From Microbulbifer marinus (GTDB lineage: Bacteria > Pseudomonadota > Gammaproteobacteria > Pseudomonadales > Cellvibrionaceae), in contig NZ_FNQO01000001.1 of assembly GCF_900107725.1 (NCBI RefSeq), positions 1,542,458 through 1,606,457 on the forward strand: a DNA stretch of 64,000 nucleotides. The letters are read 5' to 3'. Each line of letters opens with the position of its first letter. Position 1 is the stretch's first letter. The notes beneath the pieces were generated by a model. The model did no database searches. It was not told the origin of the DNA and saw only the letters and a list, made by a program, of their open reading frames with translations. Position numbers and translations under genes: made by a program. Positions 1 through 7,991 of this stretch are shown piece after piece.

Positions 1-87
1 ACGAATCACGACCGGTGTCTGGGTACTGAGATATTCGTCTTCAAACCCGGACAAGTCGCAAGATTTAATCTCATCTATTGGCCGCAT
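1..87 (-). CDS. Cupin-like (JmjC-type) protein, N-terminal fragment
   Basis: This reading frame opens with ATG at 87 on the minus strand and runs off the window edge, so only 29 residues are visible. The peptide ends in STQTPVVIRG-like sequence (STQTPVVIR seen), which resembles the N-terminus of cupin_8/JmjC-like proteins, where a PVVIRG motif precedes the cupin barrel. It starts four bases after the sapC stop codon, so the two are probably co-transcribed. TonB-dependent receptor, SapC and cupin-like genes commonly occur together in polysaccharide-degrading proteobacteria, which supports the call. The catalytic domain is outside the window, so function cannot be tested here. Confidence 0.55.
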   Translation of the reverse strand, partial: MRPIDEIKSCDLSGFEDEYLSTQTPVVIR

Positions 88-91
88 CTCC

Positions 92-805
92 CTAGCCGCC
101 CTGTTTTGCCTTCAGCTCCAGGATCCGGCGAACCTGGCCCAGCGAGACCAAGTGGGCATATACAGCACCGAAATAGTTGCGCTGGTGCATTTCAAGCACG
201 GAAGCTTCATCCAGATCCCGTACCGCCTGTTCAGAAACACAAAAGATTCCGGAAATCTTGCGATCCTTACCATCGACCTTGAACATAAGCTCCCGCTGTT
301 CGAGAAGATTCTTGCTATCCAGAAACTCGACAAAGACTCGCGTCTCCGCCTCATTGCGTGCGTGCTCGCTTAACAATTTTTTCATCGAGTTGACAACCTG
401 GGATGGGTTGCCATCTTCATCAAACAACGGCTGTCCGAAGTCCCTGGAGAATTTCTTCGACAGTTCATTGATGCACAGGGTCATCTCTCCAGTATCTCCG
501 TTGCCGGCGATATAGAATGGATACCGCCTGATATCGAGGGGAATATAGGCGGAGTTACCCTGCCCATTTGTGAACACTACATTCTCTCCTTCCTCTACCC
601 CCAGCATTCCCGCACAACGGTAATCGCCGGTTGCACCATCTTTTACAAAAATAGTCGGAAAGCTGTTAGCCGCACTGATTAATTCACTCGCGGCCAATGG
701 GACCAACTGCTGGCCAGCCAGATGCTCAAATTCAAAGCCTGGCCGTATACGCAACTCCCGATGTTCATTCGAATCGAGAGCAACAATATTTCGCTCAAAA
801 GTCAT
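92..805 (-). CDS. SapC family protein
   Basis: This 237-residue protein resembles the SapC family (PF07277), named after a Campylobacter S-layer-associated protein; its biochemical role is unknown. Family-like features are the N-terminal HRELRIRPG segment, a central FPTIFVKDG segment and the stretch around YPFYIAGNG. No signal peptide or membrane helix is visible, so it is probably cytoplasmic. It lies downstream of the TonB-dependent receptor on the same strand but behind a strong hairpin terminator (about 868-899), so it probably has its own promoter or depends on read-through. The next gene downstream is cupin-like, as is typical for this cluster. The family call is fairly firm; a function cannot be given. 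Confidence 0.8.
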   Translation of the reverse strand: MTFERNIVALDSNEHRELRIRPGFEFEHLAGQQLVPLAASELISAANSFPTIFVKDGATGDYRCAGMLGVEEGENVVFTNGQGNSAYIPLDIRRYPFYIAGNGDTGEMTLCINELSKKFSRDFGQPLFDEDGNPSQVVNSMKKLLSEHARNEAETRVFVEFLDSKNLLEQRELMFKVDGKDRKISGIFCVSEQAVRDLDEASVLEMHQRNYFGAVYAHLVSLGQVRRILELKAKQGG

Positions 806-867
806 ATTCCTACCCAGCTATCGGCATATTGATATTCGGACAACCTGAAAAACCAGAAAAAACTACA

Positions 868-899
868 AAAAAAGCCGGGCGAAAGCCCGGCTTTTTTTG
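868..899 (-). terminator. Rho-independent terminator after the TonB-dependent receptor gene
   Basis: A 7-bp GC stem, GCCGGGC (874-880) and GCCCGGC (885-891), closes a GAAA tetraloop and is flanked by an A-tract on the left and a T-tract on the right. It can therefore work in either direction. It sits 13-40 bases past the stop codon of the receptor gene and separates that gene from sapC. Confidence 0.9.
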
Positions 900-911
900 T
901 GCTAACAACGC

Positions 912-3545
912 TTAGAAGTCGTAGCGCGCACCGATTACAAACCGGCGTCCATTCTCATACAGAGACATCAGACGATCTTCGTAATCGCTGTACTCAACGA
1001 TCTGCTCATCGGTGAGGTTAACCGCTTCAAACGTTAGCTGTGCGTTGTCAGTAACGCTGTAGGAGAAGCTCGCATCCCACTGGCCGTAGGCGTCGTTGGA
1101 GAGCGGGTTACCGTTCCAGTGAAAACCTTTGCTCCACTCGGAGCGATAGTTGTACATGAGGCGGGCACCGAAGGTGTCGTTCTCATAGTAACCCATCAGG
1201 TTTGCCATGGTATCGGAGATACCGACTACAGTATCTTCACCGGTGCTGGTGTAGGTATAGTTGGCCTGCAGACCAAAACCGTTGTCGAAATCGTGCAGCA
1301 CGGCAAGTTCGACACCAGCCACCAGGCCGCCCGGACCATTGACGTCACGGGAAAAGTCGACATCTACGTAGCTGTCGCTCTGCTCGTCATAGCGGGCCTC
1401 GGTGTAGGTTTCCTTGGCCAGATAGCTGTGATTCTTCTTCACGAAGGTAGTTGCGGAGAAAGCGGAAACATCGCCGTAATACCACTCGTAAGAGACATCC
1501 AGCTGGTCGGCAATAAACGGCTCCAGGAATGGGTTACCTGACTGGCCCTGAGGATCCGGCGCATTCAGAGAACCGAAAGTCTCAAATGCGGAAATCTGGT
1601 TCCAGTTTTGACGGGCCATCACCCGGGCAACCGCGGTGCGAACCACCATGTCATCGTTCAGGTCGTAGGCAATATTGAAGCTCGGTAGGAACTCACTGTA
1701 GTCATTGTCTTCAGTCACCCACTCGAGATAGGCCGGATTCAGCCAATCGCGGTCGATGGTTTTGAAGCCCCAGGAATCGCTGCTGAACTCGTAGCCGGAA
1801 GAGGCCTGATCGGTTGTTACGTAGCGCAGACCAAAGTTACCGCGGTAGCGCTCGCCCTCGAATTCCGCCTGCGCGTAAACAGCGAAGATATCCTCTTCTA
1901 CCGCCCAGATATTGGCCAGCTCCAGAGACCGGGCGTAATCCGCCGGGACGCCGTTCAGGCCACTAAACGCAATTTCTTCCATTACGTCGCGAACCTGTTT
2001 GACCACGTTGGTCGCGTTACCGGCAACCGGAGAATCGATGTTCACGGTACCACCTGAGTTCAGGTCACAGCTGGCCAGGGTCGGACAAGTATTGAAGATG
2101 TATTGCAGGTATACCGGCCACTCAGAGGCCAGGTCCTCGTTACCGGCAAGAGTTCCGGGACCATGCCAGCTGTACACGGTGCGGTCCTGGGTACGCTCTG
2201 CACTGCGAGACTTGATACCGGTCTTGATAGCAGTGAAGGCACCGGCGTCGATCGGCAGTTCCAAATCGACCTGGAAGTAGGTCTCTTCGTCTGTGGTGGG
2301 CTTTTCGCCACCCCAGATCCAGCCGGCACCATAGGCCTCGGCATCGTTCGGAGCGGGATTGGTAGTCAGTGACGGCTTTCTCAGATCGAAAGCATAGTCA
2401 CCACCGGTCCAGCCATACTCCCAAGAGGTCTCGCGGTAGGTACCGCCCTCCGCAGAAGTCTGGCCAGCCACCACGTCCAGGCTGAACGCATCGGCGTCAT
2501 ACTCGGCTGTCAGGGTATAAGACTGGGACTCGGAAGAAGAGACACGGTTAATCCAGTTAACCACACCGCGACCTGCACCGCTGATCTCGGACGCGACAAC
2601 ACTGGAACCGCTCATTTGACCGTTTGCAACATGTTCTAGGGCATTGTCACCGGCAAATACCAGCCAGTTTCCGTTCATGTTGTCGGCGTTTACGCTGGTA
2701 TCGAGGGCATCGAGGGTGAACAGCAGCTCATCGGTGGCACGGAACTGGGTGGACACGAAAATGGTCTCGCGCTCGCGTTCCTGGTAGAAAGTCGGCGCAC
2801 CCATGGTTCCCGGGACCATGGTTCCCGGAGTCGCCTCATCGGTCCAGGACAGCACTTCGAAGCCGGAACGCTGTACGGTGCGGTCCTGCTTGGTCGCAGC
2901 AACCAGGATACCGAACGTTTCGCTGTCGTTTTTCCAGGAATACTGGCCCGATACGCTCGGATCGAACTCTTCGGAGCTCTCGGAGTAAACGCTCTCTGCG
3001 GTTATAGAACCCTCACCCGCATCCAGGTCGAGTGGACGGTGGGTGCGAACGTTTACGGTACCGCCCAGAGAACCTTCATCCTGGGAGGCCTGCGGGCTCT
3101 TGGAAACTTCAAGCGAGGAAATCAGTGTTGACGGCAGCAGGGTGAAGTTAAAGCTGCGAGCCGGGTTATCCAGAATAAACCAGTCCGCGGTACCAACGGA
3201 TTGGCCATTCAGGGTCGTGCGGTTGTAATCGGGACCGGCACCGCGAATAGAAACCTTCTCACCCTCACCGAATTCACGACTAACCGCGACACCAGTGATG
3301 CGTGACAGAGATTCAGCGACGTTCTTGTCCGGGAACTTGCCCACGTCCTCGGCAGAGATCGCATCGACGATTCCTCCAGCATTACGCTTGGTGCTGAGCG
3401 CGTCCTGCAGAGAACCGCGAATACCGGTAACGGTAACCTCTTCGAGGGCCTCACCACTGGTCTGGGCAACTGCCAGCGGGGCCACCAGGCCACCGGTCAG
3501 GACAGCCGCACTGATGGAGAGTGCGAGTTTGTTGCGATTAAGCAT
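912..3545 (-). CDS. TonB-dependent outer-membrane receptor, putative (chito)oligosaccharide importer
   Basis: This 877-residue protein has a signal peptide (about 1-28, ending LAVAQ), a TonB-box-like EEVTVTG at 35-41, a plug domain over about 50-165 (FPDKNVAESLSRITGV, then VSIRGAGPDYNRTTLNG), and a long beta-barrel ending in an aromatic residue (RYDF). It resembles the large receptor subfamily of Caulobacter, Xanthomonas and marine gammaproteobacteria that imports oligosaccharides. Two palindromes matching those upstream of nagK and pgi lie 70-109 bp before its start. From this I infer regulation by the LacI/NagR-like protein and a GlcNAc-derived or chitooligosaccharide substrate. The ribosome-binding site AAGGAAGGGG precedes the ATG. 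A 15-bp tandem repeat lies in the coding sequence at 2801-2830. Substrate assignment is inference only. Confidence 0.88.
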   Translation of the reverse strand: MLNRNKLALSISAAVLTGGLVAPLAVAQTSGEALEEVTVTGIRGSLQDALSTKRNAGGIVDAISAEDVGKFPDKNVAESLSRITGVAVSREFGEGEKVSIRGAGPDYNRTTLNGQSVGTADWFILDNPARSFNFTLLPSTLISSLEVSKSPQASQDEGSLGGTVNVRTHRPLDLDAGEGSITAESVYSESSEEFDPSVSGQYSWKNDSETFGILVAATKQDRTVQRSGFEVLSWTDEATPGTMVPGTMGAPTFYQERERETIFVSTQFRATDELLFTLDALDTSVNADNMNGNWLVFAGDNALEHVANGQMSGSSVVASEISGAGRGVVNWINRVSSSESQSYTLTAEYDADAFSLDVVAGQTSAEGGTYRETSWEYGWTGGDYAFDLRKPSLTTNPAPNDAEAYGAGWIWGGEKPTTDEETYFQVDLELPIDAGAFTAIKTGIKSRSAERTQDRTVYSWHGPGTLAGNEDLASEWPVYLQYIFNTCPTLASCDLNSGGTVNIDSPVAGNATNVVKQVRDVMEEIAFSGLNGVPADYARSLELANIWAVEEDIFAVYAQAEFEGERYRGNFGLRYVTTDQASSGYEFSSDSWGFKTIDRDWLNPAYLEWVTEDNDYSEFLPSFNIAYDLNDDMVVRTAVARVMARQNWNQISAFETFGSLNAPDPQGQSGNPFLEPFIADQLDVSYEWYYGDVSAFSATTFVKKNHSYLAKETYTEARYDEQSDSYVDVDFSRDVNGPGGLVAGVELAVLHDFDNGFGLQANYTYTSTGEDTVVGISDTMANLMGYYENDTFGARLMYNYRSEWSKGFHWNGNPLSNDAYGQWDASFSYSVTDNAQLTFEAVNLTDEQIVEYSDYEDRLMSLYENGRRFVIGARYDF

Positions 3546-3614
3546 CGATTTCCCCTTCCTTTTTTATTGATATAAAGATTTGGTTTGAAATTTTTTATCA
3601 CCTTGTACCGCCAA

Positions 3615-3630
3615 ATGATAGCGCTGTCAT
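3615..3630. promoter_or_regulatory. LacI/NagR-type operator, receptor promoter, copy 1
   Basis: The palindrome ATGATAGCGCTGTCAT is centred about 77 bp upstream of the receptor start codon. It differs by only two bases from the operators before nagK and pgi (ATGACAGCGTTGTCAT). The central CG step and symmetric half-sites are typical of LacI-family operators, and a LacI-family gene lies in the same block. Confidence 0.72.
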
Positions 3631-3638
3631 TTCCATTT

Positions 3639-3654
3639 ATGATAGCGCTGTCAT
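3639..3654. promoter_or_regulatory. LacI/NagR-type operator, receptor promoter, copy 2
   Basis: This is an exact second copy of ATGATAGCGCTGTCAT, 24 bp from the first in the same orientation, with matching 3' flanks (TTCC). Tandem exact copies suggest cooperative or stronger repression of the receptor gene than of the single-site promoters. Confidence 0.72.
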
Positions 3655-3967
3655 TTCCGTGAAAAACAATACACAGAAAAAAAATAAAAAGCTACAGGTT
3701 AGGAAGCGATTTAACTTGATATCCGTTTATCTGGACGTATTTGACGCCAACGGGCAAAAATCCAGCTGAAACAGCAAGTTAAGGAATTGTCGGGCGAGAC
3801 CAGTATCTACGCCAAATTGTCATGAATGACAGCAAGGCGGCGGATCAACCGCAGCTTTCTGATTAATTATTAACCGCAGTGAAAAGTAACTGGCAACGAA
3901 AGGCCGACAGGGGGAAGCGGTTCCGCCCCTCCCCCAAGGGATCAGGGCAGAACCCATTGATTAACAA

Positions 3968-5404
3968 TTACTCAATTTCTTTGATGCGCATCGAGCTCGT
4001 ATGGCCGTTTACATTCAGGCGTTCGCCCTGGGTAATCAGAATACGCTGGCCTTTTTGCAGGTCGAGGCGCGAACCCAATACTTCCACGATCGATTCCGTC
4101 AGGTGGCCGAGGGGCACGGATGCCGGATCGAACTCTACCGGCTCGACGCCGCGCAGTAACACCAGCTGGCGCGCGACACGCGGGTGACGGGTCAGCGCGT
4201 AAATCGGCAGCTGGGTGGTGGCGCGGGACATGATACGCGGCGTGCGCCCTGACTCGGTCAGCGCCGCGATCGCGCACAGGTTCTCTACCCTCGCGGCCAC
4301 GTCAATGGCGGCCTGGGCGATCACTGTGTCGATGCGGACAGACGCACTCTGGTTGGCTGCCGGGCGCGGCACACTGCCGAGATACTGTTCGGCACCTACG
4401 ATGACTTCGCTCATGGACTCGACTGCGGCTACCGGGTAGTCGCCGGCGGCGGTTTCCGCGGACAGCATCACCGCATCGGTGCCATCGAGTACCGCATTGG
4501 CCACGTCCATGACTTCGGCGCGGGTCGGTGTCGGGCTGGTGATCATCGACTCCATCATTTGGGTCGCCGTGATCACGCCGCGGTTCAGCGCGTTGGCGCG
4601 GTTGATCAGTTTCTTCTGCACCCCGATCAGCGCCGGATCGCCGATCTCGACACCGAGGTCGCCGCGGGCCACCATAATCGCATCCGATGCCAAGATCAGC
4701 TTATCCATCTGTTCGTCGTTGCCCACCGCTTCGGCGCGCTCCACCTTGGCGACAATCGCCGCCTGGCTGCCGGCCTCCTGCATCGCGCGGCGGGCGGTTT
4801 CCAGGTCGTCCGCACAACGCGGAAAACTGACCGCGAGGAAATCCACTTCCAGTTGCGCCGCCAGTTCGATATCCCGGTAATCCTTTTCCGTCAGCGCGGG
4901 CGCAGAGAGGCCGCCACCGAGCAGGTTGATGCCCTTGTTGTTGGACAGCTTGCCGCCCTGCAATACGCGGCAATAGAGCTTGCGTGGCGTGGTGCCGGTC
5001 ACTTCGAGGCGGATCTTGCCATCGTCCAGCAACAGGATATTGCCGGCCTTGCAATCCTTGATCAGGCTCGGATAGTCGACACTGACACGGTGCTGGTCAC
5101 CGCCTTCCGGCGGGCAGTCCAGATCGAGCGCAAACTCGCTGTTGTTTTCCAGCCAGATACTGCCCTCGGTGAAGCGGGCAATTCGTATTTTCGGTCCCTG
5201 CAAATCGCCGAGCACCGCAACCAGCTTGTTCTGAGCTACGGCGGCCCGGCGCACTTCCTCGACGCGGCGGCGATGATCTTCGGCGGAGCCGTGTGAAAAG
5301 TTCAGGCGCACAATATTGACACCGGCGCGGACCATTTCCTCGATGACATGCGGCTTGTCGGTTCCGGGGCCGAGGGTGGCGACGATTTTGGTATGGCGAA
5401 TCAT
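3968..5404 (-). CDS. pyk: Pyruvate kinase
   Basis: Transfers phosphate from phosphoenolpyruvate to ADP to make pyruvate and ATP. The 478-residue length fits bacterial pyruvate kinases of the PykA type. Visible motifs are NIVRLNFSHGS (30-40), VARGDLGVEIG, the catalytic AKVERAEAV segment, ITATQMMESMI and VMLSAETAAGDYPVAAVESM, followed by the C-terminal domain. It is the last gene of the minus-strand run pgi-edd-zwf-pgl-eda-gap-pyk, 78 bp after gap. The gap-pyk spacer holds a hairpin (5445-5465) that could reduce read-through. Co-location suggests that both pyruvate-forming steps of the Entner-Doudoroff route (Eda and Pyk) are expressed together. Confidence 0.95.
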   Translation of the reverse strand: MIRHTKIVATLGPGTDKPHVIEEMVRAGVNIVRLNFSHGSAEDHRRRVEEVRRAAVAQNKLVAVLGDLQGPKIRIARFTEGSIWLENNSEFALDLDCPPEGGDQHRVSVDYPSLIKDCKAGNILLLDDGKIRLEVTGTTPRKLYCRVLQGGKLSNNKGINLLGGGLSAPALTEKDYRDIELAAQLEVDFLAVSFPRCADDLETARRAMQEAGSQAAIVAKVERAEAVGNDEQMDKLILASDAIMVARGDLGVEIGDPALIGVQKKLINRANALNRGVITATQMMESMITSPTPTRAEVMDVANAVLDGTDAVMLSAETAAGDYPVAAVESMSEVIVGAEQYLGSVPRPAANQSASVRIDTVIAQAAIDVAARVENLCAIAALTESGRTPRIMSRATTQLPIYALTRHPRVARQLVLLRGVEPVEFDPASVPLGHLTESIVEVLGSRLDLQKGQRILITQGERLNVNGHTSSMRIKEIE

Positions 5405-5444
5405 AGAGTCCAGCTGGAAATTATTGTGAAAATTTAAGAGCTTT

Positions 5445-5465
5445 GCCCTCCCATTCAGGGAGGGC
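5445..5465 (-). other. Stem-loop between gap and pyk
   Basis: GCCCTCCC (5445-5452) and GGGAGGGC (5458-5465) form a perfect 8-bp stem with an ATTCA loop. Read in the direction of transcription (minus strand), the stem is followed by AAAGCTCTT, not an immediate U-run. It is therefore a weak terminator, attenuator or mRNA-stabilising element rather than a strong terminator. Confidence 0.6.
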
Positions 5466-5482
5466 TGTACACGTGATAAAGC

Positions 5483-6514
5483 TTACGCGGATTCCGCCAC
5501 AAACTGATTAAGCTGTAGTGCTTCCGCCATCGCGAGGCTGGTATCGAGCATACGGTGGGAGAAGCCCCACTCGTTGTCATACCAGGCCATGACCTTGACC
5601 AGATTACCATTGACGCGGGTGTGGTTGGCATCAAAGTGACTGGATGCCGTGGTGTGATTGAAATCCACGGATACCAGCGGCTGGTCGCAGTAGGTCAGTA
5701 CACCACTGGTTTCCGCAGCCTCGCGCATGATGCGGTTGACTTCATCCACGGTGGTTTCGCGACCGGCGATAAACTGGCAGTCCACCAGGGACACATTGCT
5801 TACCGGAACACGTACCGCCATACCGTCCAGGCGACCTTTCAACTCGGGCAGCACCAGGCCCACTGCCGCGGCAGCGCCGGTCTTGGTGGGAATCATATTG
5901 TCTGCGGCGGCGCGGGCGCGATAGATATCCGCGTGCACCGCATCCTGGGTGTTCTGGTCGTTGGTGTAGGCGTGCACCGTGGTCATGAAGCCGCGCTCGA
6001 TACCCAGGGCACGGTGCAGGGCCTTGGCCACCGGTGCCAGGCAATTGGTGGTACAGGACGCGTTGGAAACGACCTTGTGCTCCGCGGTCAGCTTGTCATC
6101 GTTCACGCCATAGACGACGGTCAGGTCGGCATCCTTGGACGGGGCGGAAATCAGCACCGCCTTGGCACCGGCGGCAAGATGCGCGGATGCCGAAGCCTTG
6201 TCGGTAAAGCGACCGGTACACTCGAGCACCAGATCGACACCCAGCTCACCCCAGGGCAACTTGGACGGATCGCGCTCCTGGCACACCTGCACGCGATCGC
6301 GACCAATCAGCAGCGCATCACCATCCACCTGTACCTCGGTGTTGAAACGGCCGTGGATAGTGTCATAGCGAGTCAGGTGTGCATTGGACTCCACCGGCGC
6401 CAGATCGTTGATGGCCACCAGCTGAACACGGTCACTGTAGCCGGATTCGTAGATCGCGCGGGTGACATTGCGGCCGATACGGCCATAGCCATTGATGGCA
6501 ATTCTGATTTTCAT
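5483..6514 (-). CDS. gap: Glyceraldehyde-3-phosphate dehydrogenase, type I
   Basis: Oxidises glyceraldehyde-3-phosphate to 1,3-bisphosphoglycerate with NAD(P). The 343-residue protein has the Rossmann motif [10 protein letters not shown] (7-16) and the catalytic NASCTTNC with Cys154, followed by [24 protein letters not shown] and [14 protein letters not shown]. The HAYTNDQ and [13 protein letters not shown] segments favour a true GAPDH over erythrose-4-phosphate dehydrogenase (Epd). The ATG at 6514 has a GAAGG...GTGAG ribosome-binding region. Its position between eda and pyk suggests it handles the glyceraldehyde-3-phosphate released by the KDPG aldolase. The spacer to eda is 85 bp, wider than between the other genes of the run, so an internal promoter is possible. 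Confidence 0.94.
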   Translation of the reverse strand: MKIRIAINGYGRIGRNVTRAIYESGYSDRVQLVAINDLAPVESNAHLTRYDTIHGRFNTEVQVDGDALLIGRDRVQVCQERDPSKLPWGELGVDLVLECTGRFTDKASASAHLAAGAKAVLISAPSKDADLTVVYGVNDDKLTAEHKVVSNASCTTNCLAPVAKALHRALGIERGFMTTVHAYTNDQNTQDAVHADIYRARAAADNMIPTKTGAAAAVGLVLPELKGRLDGMAVRVPVSNVSLVDCQFIAGRETTVDEVNRIMREAAETSGVLTYCDQPLVSVDFNHTTASSHFDANHTRVNGNLVKVMAWYDNEWGFSHRMLDTSLAMAEALQLNQFVAESA

Positions 6515-6599
6515 CTCACTTTACCTTCATTATTTGAATTTGGTCATTCCGCCGGGAATCCACCGGTCCGTCGGGGCTCCCCTCCCGTGCTCCGACCGT

Positions 6600-7226
6600 T
6601 TACTTGAGCGCGGATGCCACCTTGGCCAGGCGAGTGATTTCCGCCCAGTTCCCCTCCCGTACCAGGCCGGCAGATGCCATCCAGGAGCCACCCACGCACA
6701 CCACATTGGAAAGCGCGAGGTAGTCGGCGGCGTTACCCGGGCCTATGCCACCGGTGGGACAGAATTTCACCTGCGCCAGCGGACCGCCGATAGACTTCAA
6801 CATCGGCACGCCACCGGCAGCCTCGGCCGGGAAAAACTTCTGGTAGCGATAGCCGCGCTCCAGCAGGCGCATCACCTCCGACGGGTTGGCGGCACCCGGC
6901 AACAGCGGCACATCGGACTCTGCCGCCGCGTCGAGCAGCTGCTCGGTCGAGCCCGGACTGACCATGAAACTGGCTCCGGCATCCACCGAACGGCGCAGGT
7001 CATCACCGTTCAGCACGGTGCCGGTTCCCACATGCGCATCCGGCAGGTGTTTCGCAATCTGTTCTACGGCGCCCAGCGCCGCTTCCGTGCGCAGGGTCAC
7101 TTCGAGTACGTTCAGTCCCCCTTCTACCAGCGCTTCGGCGAGTGGCAGTGCATCTTCAACTTTTTCTATGACCAGTACCGGGACTACGCCAGCCTGCTCC
7201 AATACTTCGGCGAGTTTTTTTTGCAT
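6600..7226 (-). CDS. eda: 2-dehydro-3-deoxy-phosphogluconate (KDPG) aldolase
   Basis: Cleaves KDPG to pyruvate and glyceraldehyde-3-phosphate, the second step specific to the Entner-Doudoroff pathway. The 208 residues match the class I KDPG/KHG aldolase family. GLNVLEVTLRT carries the catalytic Glu, YQKFFPAEAAGG carries the Schiff-base Lys, and KFCPTGGIG forms the phosphate site. The gene begins 21 bp after pgl ends, on the same strand, within the zwf-pgl-eda arrangement seen in many proteobacteria. I saw no hexR-type regulator next to it; a LacI-type operator upstream of pgi is the nearest candidate control site. Confidence 0.95.
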   Translation of the reverse strand: MQKKLAEVLEQAGVVPVLVIEKVEDALPLAEALVEGGLNVLEVTLRTEAALGAVEQIAKHLPDAHVGTGTVLNGDDLRRSVDAGASFMVSPGSTEQLLDAAAESDVPLLPGAANPSEVMRLLERGYRYQKFFPAEAAGGVPMLKSIGGPLAQVKFCPTGGIGPGNAADYLALSNVVCVGGSWMASAGLVREGNWAEITRLAKVASALK

Positions 7227-7247
7227 CAGTAAATTCCAGATTATTCG

Positions 7248-7970
7248 TTAAGGCGCCCAGTAAACGGTGACCGGCTTTAACCCCTGCTTGAGAATACTGC
7301 GCACGGGCATCTCCAGCTCGTCGCTGCCAAGCAGCGCCTCGCGATACACTTTCAGTTTCTCGTCGCCGGTAATGAGCAGTTTGATATCTCGCGCCTGCAG
7401 AATGCCGGCCAGAGTCAGCGTCATGCGTTCGGTGTGAACTCCTGTGACCTCACTCTGTCTGGCGGTAATGGCGCTGCACAGTTGTGCGGAATTTGGGTCC
7501 AGTGCCGCTTCCAGGCCCGCGGCGTGAGGAAACAGGGACGCGGTATGCCCGTCACTGCCCATGCCCAGCACGCAGACGTCAAAGGGGTTGGGCAATTCGC
7601 CATAGGCGCGCTCACAATCGGCCTGACCTTCCACGGCACTGGCGTGCGCAGTTTTCATGCCGAGAAACGGCGCTTCTGCGGCACAGTTCTGCAGCAGGCA
7701 CTTTTCGATGAAAGCCTGGTTGCTACCGCTCTCCGTTTTTTCCACCCAGCGCTCATCGACCAGGGCAACGTTGATCTGTGACCAGGGCAGTGGTCGCTTG
7801 GACAGCTCCCGGTACACCGGTTCGGGCGTGCTGCCGCCCGAAACCAGGAAGCTCGCCTGTCCTCGCTCCTTGATACCTTTTTGCAGATCACGGGCGCAGT
7901 CATGGGCTAGCGCCTGCACCAGGCGCTCGCGATCTGAAAAGAATTTTTCTTCTACCATGCAATTTTCCAT
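7248..7970 (-). CDS. pgl: 6-phosphogluconolactonase
   Basis: Hydrolyses 6-phosphogluconolactone to 6-phosphogluconate after glucose-6-phosphate dehydrogenase. The 240-residue protein has family motifs LVSGGSTPEPVYREL near the N-terminus, the central NVALVDERWV, and VCVLGMGSDGHTASLFPHA. It lies 21 bp after zwf and 21 bp before eda, so an operon is near certain. Two starts are possible: ATG at 7970 (an AGG only three bases upstream) and ATG at 7958 (MVEEKFF, with a GGA at better spacing). The second removes four residues and may be the true start. Confidence 0.93.
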   Translation of the reverse strand: MENCMVEEKFFSDRERLVQALAHDCARDLQKGIKERGQASFLVSGGSTPEPVYRELSKRPLPWSQINVALVDERWVEKTESGSNQAFIEKCLLQNCAAEAPFLGMKTAHASAVEGQADCERAYGELPNPFDVCVLGMGSDGHTASLFPHAAGLEAALDPNSAQLCSAITARQSEVTGVHTERMTLTLAGILQARDIKLLITGDEKLKVYREALLGSDELEMPVRSILKQGLKPVTVYWAP

Positions 7971-7991
7971 TTACCTGAAAGCAAGGTTTTA

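Larger units (their letters stand above)
3546..3967. other. Intergenic region with the receptor promoter and the pyk 3' flank
   Basis: This 422-bp stretch has no convincing gene. The right side (about 3840-3967) is the 3' flank of pyk. The left side holds the AT-rich receptor promoter region with two tandem operators (listed separately). TGTCATGAATGACA at 3818-3831 is an inverted repeat with half-sites in the opposite orientation to the operators, and I give it no function. Confidence 0.6.

Noticed and set aside
3818..3831. TGTCATGAATGACA as a sixth operator
   Set aside because: The half-sites are inverted relative to the operator and the central CG is missing; the position suits no promoter clearly.
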